Positions 1 to 4,714 of a DNA stretch of 5,476 nt are shown here, one piece after another. How positions within the stretch are numbered: position 1 is the first letter of the stretch; each line of letters opens with the position of its first letter. The notes beneath the pieces are model-generated. The model ran no database searches. It was not told where the DNA came from and saw only the letters and a list, made by a program, of their open reading frames with translations. The translations under genes were made by a program, and so were the position numbers. Source of the DNA: Candidatus Aerophobota bacterium (lineage in GTDB: Bacteria > Aerophobota > Aerophobia > Aerophobales > AE-B3A); NCBI GenBank assembly GCA_030616535.1, contig JAUWXE010000079.1, forward strand, positions 1 to 5,476. Reading direction: 5' to 3'.

Positions 1-619
1 GGGCAATGTTGCTCTTGTAGCTCCTGGCCAGAGCTTCACATAGTCCCATAGTGATGTCTTCATTGGGGGTTGCCTTTTGCTGAAGGTGAATCATATCTGA
101 TTTGGCAAAGACGGCGCATCTGCCAGCTAGGCGAGCAGGATTTTTGGATTTAAGGGCGTTGCGGGAGAATTCTCCTTCAATGTCGAGTTCTAACCTTTTT
201 GCCTGTTGATCCAGGAAAGATCCCGTTCCTGAAGCGCAGCTTGAGTTCATCCCGAAATCTCTTACTCCTCCCTCCCGCTTAATTTCCACGAACTTAGCAT
301 CGGTTCCTCCAATGTCTATAAGGGTTTTGATCTCAGGGTGCAGGTGATGAATTCCCTTTGCCTGAGCAATCACTTCCTCCGTGTAAGAAACATCCCAGAT
401 CTTGCTCAATCTCTCCCCATTAGAACCGGTAACCGCCAGGTATTTAATGGGATATTTCCTGGCTATTTTCTTAACCATCTCCCGGGTCTTGTTAAGGGGG
501 TCCCCATTATGTCGGGTGTAGAGTTCCTCATAAATAATCTCCCCCCCCTTATTAATGAGAATGGCATTGACGCTTATTGAACCTAAATCCAATCCCAGTA
601 TATATTTATTATCTTCCAT
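1..619 (-). CDS. Acyl-CoA dehydratase/reductase activase, BadF/BadG/BcrA/BcrD ATPase family (C-terminal part beyond window)
   Basis: Only the first 206 codons are present; the gene runs off the left edge. It belongs to the ASKHA-fold ATPases that drive ATP-dependent electron transfer into 2-hydroxyacyl-CoA dehydratases or benzoyl-CoA-type reductases in the anaerobic cytoplasm. Visible motifs are a phosphate-1 loop (GLDLGSISVNAIL, residues 9-21), a second phosphate motif (IDIGGTDAKF, 101-110), MNSSCASGTGSFLDQQ (124-139) and GRCAVFAKSDMIHLQQ (166-181). Cys128 and Cys168 match the two cysteines per subunit that ligate the bridging [4Fe-4S] cluster of HgdC-type dimers. The RHNGDPL stretch and the FAKSDMIHLQQ wording resemble the long (around 1000 residues or more) activase version rather than the roughly 260-residue HgdC; that is from memory, and the missing part would decide. 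ATG at 619 has AGGA at 629-626, 6 nt upstream. A strong promoter lies at 685-716. An 8-G run falls in codons 24-27. Confidence 0.93.
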   Translation of the reverse strand, partial: MEDNKYILGLDLGSISVNAILINKGGEIIYEELYTRHNGDPLNKTREMVKKIARKYPIKYLAVTGSNGERLSKIWDVSYTEEVIAQAKGIHHLHPEIKTLIDIGGTDAKFVEIKREGGVRDFGMNSSCASGTGSFLDQQAKRLELDIEGEFSRNALKSKNPARLAGRCAVFAKSDMIHLQQKATPNEDITMGLCEALARSYKSNIA

Positions 620-684
620 GATCTTTCCTAAATTTTCCAGGAGGATTTTCGAAAAGTCTCACCAGCAGTCTGATGCTTTTGAAT

Positions 685-716
685 ATAGTATAGCTGGGGA
701 AAGCCATCTGTCAACG
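685..716 (-). promoter_or_regulatory. Sigma-70-type promoter of the activase gene; copy 1 of a 32-bp repeated promoter
   Basis: Read on the minus strand, a perfect -35 box TTGACA (714-709) and a -10 box TATACT (692-687) are separated by 16 bp. The start of transcription would be near 680, giving a leader of about 60 nt. The block begins one base past the glycerate kinase stop codon, so the activase can be transcribed independently of it. The entire element, spacer included, recurs at 4643-4674 upstream of the histidine kinase. The leader also contains a 10-bp perfect palindrome, TTTTCGAAAA, at 646-655. Confidence 0.8.
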
Positions 717-717
717 G

Positions 718-2055
718 TTAACCAAGGATTATGATTCGTAGATCCATAACATTGGTTCTGGTGGGCCCGGTTATTAAAAGATCTCCTAGTTTGAAAAAGA
801 AGTTGTAGGAATCGTTTCTATCCAGGTAGGAGGCTGGATCCATTCCTTTCATCCAGGATCGCCGGATGGTAGTCCCATCAGCCAGAGCTCCAGCAGCCTC
901 AGTGGGACCGTCGGTACCGTCTGTTCCTCCGCTGAGGATAACTGAGGCCTTCAGATCTTTCATCTCCAGAGCGGCGGCCAGGACAAATTCCTGGTTCCGA
1001 CCTCCCCTGCCTTCCCCTCTTAAGGTAACGGTAGTCTCTCCTCCTGAGATAAGGCAGGCAGGTCTGGTGATGGGATTGCCGGTTCTAATTACCTCCTTGG
1101 CTATGGCTGCGTGGACTTTGGCTACCTGGCGAGTTTCTCCTTCAATAAGAGAAGAGAGAATCAAGGGGTGATAGCCAAGCTGGCGGGCCTCCGAAGCTGA
1201 GGCTCCTATCGCCTGAATATTGCTGCCTATAATAACATTTTGGGTTCTGGTAAAACAAATATTCCCCGCTTTGGGAGTATCTTGCCTCCTCCCAGCCGCT
1301 CCTTCATGAAGGTGATTCCTGATAGAAGGTGAAACTCTGGACTCCAGTTTGTATTTTTTTACTATAGCCAGGCAATCTGCAAATGTACTTTCATCAGGGA
1401 CGGTAGGTCCCGAAGCAATTACATCCAGAGGGTCACCCACCACATCAGAAAGAATGAGCGTCACGAGCCCAGCTGGCCAGGAAGCCTCAGCTAATCTTCC
1501 TCCCTTGATGCGAGAGATATGTTTTCGGATAGCGTTGATTTCCTGGATAGTTGCTCCGCACCCCAGTAGAAGAGAGGTAGCCTCTTGTTTTTCTTCCAGA
1601 GAAATACCTTGAGCCGGAAGAGGAAGAAGAGCTGATCCACCTCCTGAAATGAGGCAGATAATCAGGTCCTCATCTTTAGCCTTTTCAATAAGGGATAGAA
1701 TGGCTTCTGCTCCCCGCATGCCTGCTTCATCAGGTAGGGGGTGACCCGCTTCTTTTAGCTCAATCCTATTTAAGGAGAGTCCGTGTCCGTACTTGGTATT
1801 GATAAGACCCTCATTGATCCAATTTCCAAGAATCTGCTCTACAGCCAAAGCCATAGGTGCAGCAGCTTTTCCCGCACCAACAATATAAATATTCTCGATT
1901 TGGTTTAGATCGTATTCTCTCATGTTTACGGTGAGAGTACTGTCTTCTAAGTGGACAAAGCTTTTCACAGCTCTGGCTGGTTCCACCCTTTCCACCCCGG
2001 CCATGAAAATCTTCCGGGCGTCCCTTCTCAATTTTTCAAGGGTTTTTGAAGGCAT
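718..2055 (-). CDS. gckA: Glycerate 2-kinase, MOFRL family (DUF4147 + MOFRL domains)
   Basis: A 445-residue cytoplasmic enzyme expected to phosphorylate D-glycerate with ATP to 2-phosphoglycerate, feeding lower glycolysis. The N-terminal DUF4147 domain (about 5-245) shows VGAGKAAAPMA (59-69, with the family's conserved lysine), GHPLPDE (104-110), LISGGGSALLPLP (135-147), KGGRLAE (184-190) and LSDVVGDPLDVIASGPTVPD (202-221). The C-terminal MOFRL domain (about 330-438) shows ISGGETTVTLRGEGRGGRNQ (336-355), SGGTDGTDGPTEAAGA (375-390) and GPTRTNVMDLR (430-440). Length and motif order are complete. From memory the usual motif is GPTGTNV, so Arg433 is slightly unusual. I chose ATG at 2055 because AGAGGA (2070-2065) sits 9 nt upstream; an in-frame TTG at 2085 lies practically at the predicted transcription start and has no Shine-Dalgarno sequence. 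Older annotations call this family TtuD or hydroxypyruvate reductase; the MOFRL signature favours the kinase. Confidence 0.93.
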   Translation of the reverse strand: MPSKTLEKLRRDARKIFMAGVERVEPARAVKSFVHLEDSTLTVNMREYDLNQIENIYIVGAGKAAAPMALAVEQILGNWINEGLINTKYGHGLSLNRIELKEAGHPLPDEAGMRGAEAILSLIEKAKDEDLIICLISGGGSALLPLPAQGISLEEKQEATSLLLGCGATIQEINAIRKHISRIKGGRLAEASWPAGLVTLILSDVVGDPLDVIASGPTVPDESTFADCLAIVKKYKLESRVSPSIRNHLHEGAAGRRQDTPKAGNICFTRTQNVIIGSNIQAIGASASEARQLGYHPLILSSLIEGETRQVAKVHAAIAKEVIRTGNPITRPACLISGGETTVTLRGEGRGGRNQEFVLAAALEMKDLKASVILSGGTDGTDGPTEAAGALADGTTIRRSWMKGMDPASYLDRNDSYNFFFKLGDLLITGPTRTNVMDLRIIILG

Positions 2056-2088
2056 AAATGAGAATCCTCTGGGAAATTGGTCCAAACT

Positions 2089-2116
2089 AGAGTAGCAAAG
2101 AGGAGACCCTTGTCAA
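2089..2116 (-). promoter_or_regulatory. Promoter of the glycerate kinase gene
   Basis: On the minus strand TTGACA (2116-2111) is followed after 16 bp by TACTCT (2094-2089), predicting a start near 2082 and a leader of about 27 nt. It lies in the 111-bp gap between the transporter stop and the kinase start. No hairpin with a T-run is visible in that gap, so read-through from the transporter gene is also possible. Confidence 0.7.
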
Positions 2117-2166
2117 TCTCTGCCTCTACACGCTATTTCTATGGTAGAATCCGGCCATGATAATCT

Positions 2167-3483
2167 CTAGACGTGTCTTTTTGCGAGATATCTGCCCGGA
2201 AGATGAGGAGGGAGGTGTCTGGGTTCCTGAACGAGAAGAGCCAGGTACAGAATTCCTCCTAGAAGGATGAATATAGTAAGAATAAAGACAAAAGGGAAAG
2301 AGATTCTATCGGCAAGGATTCCCCCTAGGAGAGGGGATAAGCTCACAAAAGGTGCCTTAACCGTATTAGCTAAAGCGATATAGGTTGGTCTCGTTTCAGG
2401 TGTGGAGAACTCCAGAACAACCCCCAGGCTGGAGATAAGAAATGCACTAAGAGCCCAACCAAGGATAAAAAAGACCCCGTAAAATAGATAAATAGAAGAG
2501 GAAAGGACAGCAACCAAGATAGCGAGCATAGTAAGTAGGGTTCCCAGTTCCATGATCAGTTTGTATCCCTTTTTATCTCCCAGATAACCCCATAAGATAG
2601 AACTGATGGTCTGTCCGGTAAGCAATAAAAGAGTAAAGATTCCTATCTGGCTATCAGGAAGAGTTAATTTATTCATGGCATGGACGGCAAAAAAGGGGGT
2701 AGCCATTCCCCCGCAACTCAAGAAGATGCTGGAAATTAGAAAAGATAAGAAATTCTTATCTTTTCTAAGTAAAGAGGGAAGCCGGAGGAAATACTCTTTG
2801 AAGCCGGAATCTTTATTCTTTACAGGATAGACAGGTTCCCTAATCAAGATGAAAGATGCGTAGGAGGCAGAGATAGCAATAAAGGCAAATAGAAAGCAGA
2901 GAGCAAAGTTTCTGGGAAAAGGAAAGCTCTTCAGTAAATAAATGGATAAGAAAGCTGCAAAGATACCTGCTCCTCCGGCCAGACAGTTGCTCCAACCAAA
3001 GAAACGACCTCTCTTTTTTAAGGGTATTATTTTAGCTAGCATATCTTGCCAGGCAGGACCTCCCATTCCTCCCGAGAAAGAAAATACTCCATAAAGAATA
3101 AGGAAAGTAGCCAGTAAAAGAAAAGGAGAGGAAGAGGAAATAAATATTACCACCAGGAATAAAAATAGCCAGGGAATCCTTTCTGCCAATCCGGTAAAAA
3201 TAAGTAGGTGCTTCTTCCTCTTTAATTTCTGGACGAAATTCGCCATCAGAATCTGAGGAAGCAACCAACCCAGGGTACTAAGACAAGGAATGAGACCGAT
3301 GAGGAAATTGGAGGAGGTAAGATGCCGGGCAAAAGCGGGTAGAACCGTATTGACCGAAGCGAAGCTCATTGCCGTAAAGAAAAAAGTCCAATCCAGGAGG
3401 GTGACAGTAAAATTCCAGCGGTAATCTCTTTTTACTTCATCATCGAATTTTACCAAAGCTGTTTGTTCTGATTGCTTACTCAT
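2167..3483 (-). CDS. MFS transporter, 12 predicted membrane segments, substrate unknown
   Basis: A 438-residue integral membrane protein of the major facilitator superfamily. Hydrophobic segments fall at about 24-50, 60-82, 92-116, 118-139, 162-185, 190-214, 243-268, 279-300, 307-330, 331-355, 366-391 and 395-419, with a basic/polar middle loop (215-242). Motif-A-like loops occur between segments 2 and 3 (NFVQKLKRKKHLL, 82-94) and 8 and 9 (GYLGDKKGYKLIM, 299-311). PAWQDMLAKIIPLKKRGRFFG (143-163) between segments 4 and 5 is typical of a poorly characterised MFS branch. It is upstream of and co-directional with glycerate kinase, so glycerate or another sugar acid is a plausible substrate, but nothing in the protein proves this. 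ATG at 3483 is the only good start; its Shine-Dalgarno match (GAGAG, 3500-3496) is weak and 12 nt away, and sits better (8 nt) for a 3-codon ORF at 3487 that overlaps this start. Confidence 0.88.
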   Translation of the reverse strand: MSKQSEQTALVKFDDEVKRDYRWNFTVTLLDWTFFFTAMSFASVNTVLPAFARHLTSSNFLIGLIPCLSTLGWLLPQILMANFVQKLKRKKHLLIFTGLAERIPWLFLFLVVIFISSSSPFLLLATFLILYGVFSFSGGMGGPAWQDMLAKIIPLKKRGRFFGWSNCLAGGAGIFAAFLSIYLLKSFPFPRNFALCFLFAFIAISASYASFILIREPVYPVKNKDSGFKEYFLRLPSLLRKDKNFLSFLISSIFLSCGGMATPFFAVHAMNKLTLPDSQIGIFTLLLLTGQTISSILWGYLGDKKGYKLIMELGTLLTMLAILVAVLSSSIYLFYGVFFILGWALSAFLISSLGVVLEFSTPETRPTYIALANTVKAPFVSLSPLLGGILADRISFPFVFILTIFILLGGILYLALLVQEPRHLPPHLPGRYLAKRHV

Positions 3484-3487
3484 GCAT
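3476..3487 (-). other. Three-codon minicistron (Met-His-Glu-stop) overlapping the transporter start
   Basis: ATG CAT GAG TAA (3487-3476) overlaps the transporter ATG (3483-3481) in another frame. GAGAG at 3500-3496 is 8 nt from the mini-ORF start but 12 nt from the transporter start. Ribosomes loading here would terminate 5 bases past the transporter start, which allows reinitiation. It may be coincidental. Confidence 0.25.
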
Positions 3488-3532
3488 TTTTATATCTCTC
3501 GCTCGGTAAACTATTAAAGCCTTCCGCCTGGG

Positions 3533-3556
3533 TAGGAGGAGGCCTTAACCCTCCTA
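3533..3556. other. Hairpin in the transporter 5' leader
   Basis: TAGGAGG (3533-3539) and CCTCCTA (3550-3556) form a perfect 7-bp stem with a 10-nt loop. In the minus-strand transcript the 5' arm AGGAGG (3555-3550) could alternatively pair with an earlier CCTCCT (3615-3610), giving two mutually exclusive structures. An imperfect GC-rich hairpin overlaps it, ending at AAGGCTTTAATAG (3524-3512) on minus, but the short T-run makes a normal terminator doubtful. Confidence 0.4.
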
Positions 3557-3581
3557 ATTGCCTCTAATTTTTATTTTACAA

Positions 3582-3601
3582 AGGGTGACTAAAGTCGTCC
3601 T
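3582..3601. other. Small palindromic hairpin in the intergenic region
   Basis: AGGGTGACT (3582-3590) can pair with AGTCGTCCT (3593-3601): nine pairs, two of them G-U type. Its shape resembles degenerate copies of dispersed palindromic intergenic repeats, but a single copy in the window cannot show that it is repeated in the genome. Confidence 0.35.
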
Positions 3602-3621
3602 ATCCACAGAGGAGGTTTTTT

Positions 3622-3771
3622 GTGTTTATGAGAAAGTTTTCTGAAAAACTTAACTTCTATATCAATATATCATCGTTCCTCATTCCTGTAAAACTCGCTT
3701 CTGTAATTCCTGTGGTAAAGTTCTTACTTCTTTTGGCTACAATTTTTTACAGAATGTTAATCGAAATTTAA
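3622..3771 (+). CDS. Possible small hydrophobic protein, 49 residues, function unknown
   Basis: GTG at 3622 is preceded by AGAGGAGG (3608-3615) with a 6-nt spacer, the best Shine-Dalgarno match in the window; an in-frame ATG follows at 3628. The product has a basic N-terminus (MFMRKFSEKLNF, 1-12) and a hydrophobic remainder with KFLLLLATIF at 32-41, ending RMLIEI, which would suit a single membrane-associated helix. I recognise no family. It lies just upstream of the toxin-antitoxin operon in the same direction, and overlaps a predicted antisense promoter of the transporter. No convincing promoter is visible upstream on the plus strand (only TTTACA at 3575-3580 with a poor -10). The ORF is short enough to arise by chance; the ribosome binding site is the main support. 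Confidence 0.35.
   Translation: MFMRKFSEKLNFYINISSFLIPVKLASVIPVVKFLLLLATIFYRMLIEI
3664..3692 (-). promoter_or_regulatory. Probable promoter of the MFS transporter gene
   Basis: On the minus strand TTTACA (3692-3687) and TATATT (3669-3664) are 17 bp apart, predicting a start near 3656 and a leader of about 170 nt that contains the hairpins at 3582-3601 and 3533-3556. It is the best promoter candidate I found upstream of the transporter, but both boxes deviate from consensus. Confidence 0.45.
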
Positions 3772-3796
3772 TTGCCAAATGCGACTTTGCCAATTT

Positions 3797-3814
3797 TTTG
3801 ACCATCGTGTCAAA
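3797..3814. promoter_or_regulatory. Dyad TTTGAC-N6-GTCAAA, candidate operator
   Basis: Perfect 6-bp arms (3797-3802 and 3809-3814) separated by 6 bp, upstream of the toxin-antitoxin promoter. A second dyad with the same 6-bp gap is centred 33 bp downstream. Type II antitoxins usually autoregulate by binding dyads near their promoter, so this may be a VapB/VapBC site. It overlaps the weak upstream promoter at 3798-3825. Confidence 0.35.
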
Positions 3815-3825
3815 TCAGATATGCT
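3798..3825 (+). promoter_or_regulatory. Weak secondary promoter upstream of the toxin-antitoxin operon
   Basis: TTGACC (3798-3803), a 16-bp spacer and TATGCT (3820-3825) would start transcription near 3832. Such a transcript would include both arms of an inverted repeat (3840-3853 and 3907-3920) that could mask the antitoxin ribosome binding site. Confidence 0.3.
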
Positions 3826-3830
3826 AAGAT

Positions 3831-3846
3831 ATGGAGGTAATTCCAT
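3831..3846. promoter_or_regulatory. Dyad ATGGA-N6-TCCAT, candidate operator
   Basis: Perfect 5-bp arms (3831-3835 and 3842-3846) around a 6-bp gap, ending 12 bp before the -35 box at 3859. Its centre is about three helical turns from the centre of the dyad at 3797-3814, although the arm sequences differ. Confidence 0.3.
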
Positions 3847-3858
3847 TCTCCTTGATAT

Positions 3859-3886
3859 TTGACAAAAGTAGAAATCCGAATATAAT
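3859..3886 (+). promoter_or_regulatory. Consensus sigma-70 promoter of the toxin-antitoxin operon
   Basis: TTGACA (3859-3864) and TATAAT (3881-3886) both match consensus exactly, with a 16-bp spacer. Transcription should start near 3893, leaving a leader of about 26 nt that contains the AAGGAG (3907-3912) of the antitoxin gene. A promoter this strong normally needs repression, which fits the autoregulation usual for toxin-antitoxin operons. Confidence 0.85.
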
Positions 3887-3918
3887 GTAATAGAAAATAC
3901 AAAAATAAGGAGAATGAA

Positions 3919-4170
3919 ATGCCCACTTCCACTATTACTGCCAAAGGACAAATTACCATTCCTAAGGAGATTAGAAAAGCTTTGGGGCTCAAAACGGCCG
4001 ATAGACTGCTCTTTCTTCAGGAGAAGGGAACAGTGATTCTCTATCCTATAAAGGGAAATATCCTGGACGTCCACGGAACAATAAAACAGAAGGAGCCTCT
4101 CGATTTTAAAAATCTTCGCAAAAAGATGAAAGAAAAAGTCAGCAAAAGGATCGTAGGAGAGATAGAATGA
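3919..4170 (+). CDS. vapB: AbrB/SpoVT-family antitoxin (VapB-like)
   Basis: An 83-residue protein expected to bind DNA as a swapped-hairpin dimer and to neutralise the PIN toxin encoded directly downstream. Residues 3-46 are a typical AbrB-type domain: TSTITAKGQITIPKEIRKAL (3-22), GLKTADRLLFL (23-33) and VILYPIKG (39-46). The rest (47-83) is charged and lysine-rich and would be the toxin-binding tail. ATG at 3919 is preceded by AAGGAG with a 6-nt spacer; another ATG at 3914 is out of frame. The stop codon overlaps the toxin start (ATGA, 4167-4170), so the two are translationally coupled. Autoregulation with the toxin is expected from the family, and two dyads upstream are candidate sites. A plain transcriptional regulator is less likely given the adjacent PIN gene. 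Confidence 0.93.
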   Translation: MPTSTITAKGQITIPKEIRKALGLKTADRLLFLQEKGTVILYPIKGNILDVHGTIKQKEPLDFKNLRKKMKEKVSKRIVGEIE

Positions 4171-4571
4171 GATTTGTAGACACCAATGTTTTCCTTCGGC
4201 TTCTCACTCGTGATCATCCTCAGAAGGCAGAGGGGTGTCTAAAAATGTTCAGGAAAGCTCTGGAAAAACAGGAACCCTTATTTACCTCCGATATAGTTAT
4301 GGCTGAGATAATATGGGTTCTGGAGGGATTCTATCGCCTGAAGAAAGAGGAGATAGTGAACAGGATGGAGAAGATCTTGAATACTCCAAATCTTCATTGT
4401 CAAAACAAAAAGTTACTTCAGGAATGTTTGATCCTTTACCTAGAAAAAGATATTGACTTCATCGACGCCTACAATGCAGTCTTGATGAAAAAAGAGAAAA
4501 TTGATGTTCTTTACACCTATGATGAGGATTTTAAATCTATCCCCTGGATAAGTTCTCAAGAACCCACCTGA
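4167..4571 (+). CDS. vapC: PIN-domain ribonuclease toxin (VapC-like)
   Basis: A 134-residue PIN-fold endoribonuclease. VapC toxins cut tRNA or rRNA and arrest growth when the antitoxin is lost; the target here cannot be read from sequence. The acidic Mg2+-binding residues are all visible: Asp5 in VDTNVFLR, Glu47 in MAEI, Asp100 in DFIDAYNA, and Asp119 (with Asp121) in YTYDEDF. No active-site residue is missing, so the toxin looks intact. The ATG overlaps the antitoxin stop codon by 4 bases and has AGGAG at 4155-4159, 7 nt upstream inside the antitoxin gene. Length matches the family. The pair lies inside the block bounded by the 32-bp inverted repeats, where it could stabilise the segment. 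Confidence 0.93.
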   Translation: MRFVDTNVFLRLLTRDHPQKAEGCLKMFRKALEKQEPLFTSDIVMAEIIWVLEGFYRLKKEEIVNRMEKILNTPNLHCQNKKLLQECLILYLEKDIDFIDAYNAVLMKKEKIDVLYTYDEDFKSIPWISSQEPT

Positions 4572-4591
4572 TAAGGTATCCATCATATCTT

Positions 4592-4642
4592 CCCTGGATT
4601 GCTGTGCCTAAATCTAGGGATAAGGCAAGATTCAAATTTTTT
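4592..4642 (+). terminator. Hairpin after the toxin gene, possible terminator
   Basis: CCCTGGATT (4592-4600) and AATCTAGGG (4611-4619) form a 9-bp stem with one G-U pair and a 10-nt loop, 20 nt past the toxin stop codon. A run of six T (4637-4642) follows, but only 17 nt beyond the stem, too far for a classical intrinsic terminator. The T-run abuts the histidine kinase promoter. Confidence 0.35.
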
Positions 4643-4674
4643 CGTTGACAGATGGCTTTCCCCAGCTATACTAT
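4643..4674 (+). promoter_or_regulatory. Sigma-70-type promoter of the histidine kinase gene; copy 2 of the 32-bp repeated promoter
   Basis: TTGACA (4645-4650), a 16-bp spacer (GATGGCTTTCCCCAGC) and TATACT (4667-4672) predict a start near 4679 and a leader of about 35 nt to the GTG at 4715. All 32 bases are identical to the activase promoter at 685-716 read on the other strand. The leader contains TTCGAA (4687-4692), also present in the activase leader but at a different distance. Confidence 0.8.
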
Positions 4675-4714
4675 TGAAAAGATAATTTCGAAGATAGAAT
4701 AGAGGGTAAGAGAA

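Larger units (their letters stand above)
685..4674. repeat. Pair of perfect 32-bp inverted repeats bracketing a 3.9-kb block
   Basis: Positions 685-716 are the exact reverse complement of 4643-4674 (32 of 32 bases). Weaker similarity continues outward: left CTTTTGAAT at 676-684 against right ATTGAAAAG at 4673-4681, which is the same arm with one mismatch and a 2-base offset. TTGAA lies just outside both arms, at 679-683 and 4674-4678. The enclosed block (717-4642) carries the glycerate kinase, the MFS transporter, a small ORF and the toxin-antitoxin pair. No transposase or recombinase gene is inside, so calling it a mobile element would be inference. The arms are also complete outward-facing promoters. 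Confidence 0.8.

Noticed and set aside
338..580. Plus-strand open frame of 80 codons
   Set aside because: It is the antisense shadow of the activase, whose minus-strand frame shows conserved ATPase and cysteine motifs.
866..1612. Two plus-strand open frames (866-1171 and 1349-1612)
   Set aside because: Both lie antisense to the glycerate kinase gene, have no ribosome binding sites and resemble no protein; the opposite strand is clearly coding.
2056..2085. Extension of glycerate kinase by 10 residues to a TTG at 2085
   Set aside because: The TTG falls at the predicted transcription start and has no Shine-Dalgarno, while ATG at 2055 has AGAGGA 9 nt upstream.
2606..3268. Open frames 2606-2830 (plus) and 3032-3268 (minus) inside the transporter gene
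   Set aside because: Alternative-frame shadows; the 438-residue frame with 12 hydrophobic segments accounts for this DNA.
3634..3651. 7-bp AT-rich hairpin as a terminator
   Set aside because: AAGTTTT/AAAACTT with a 4-nt loop has only one G-C pair and no following T-run on either strand; it lies within the possible small ORF.
3831..3890. 19-codon plus-strand ORF starting at ATG 3831
   Set aside because: No Shine-Dalgarno upstream and it spans the promoter boxes of vapBC; probably not translated.
3757..4074. Minus-strand open frames (3757-4074 and 3810-3992) over the antitoxin region
   Set aside because: They run antisense to a clear AbrB-domain gene with a consensus promoter and lack convincing start sites.
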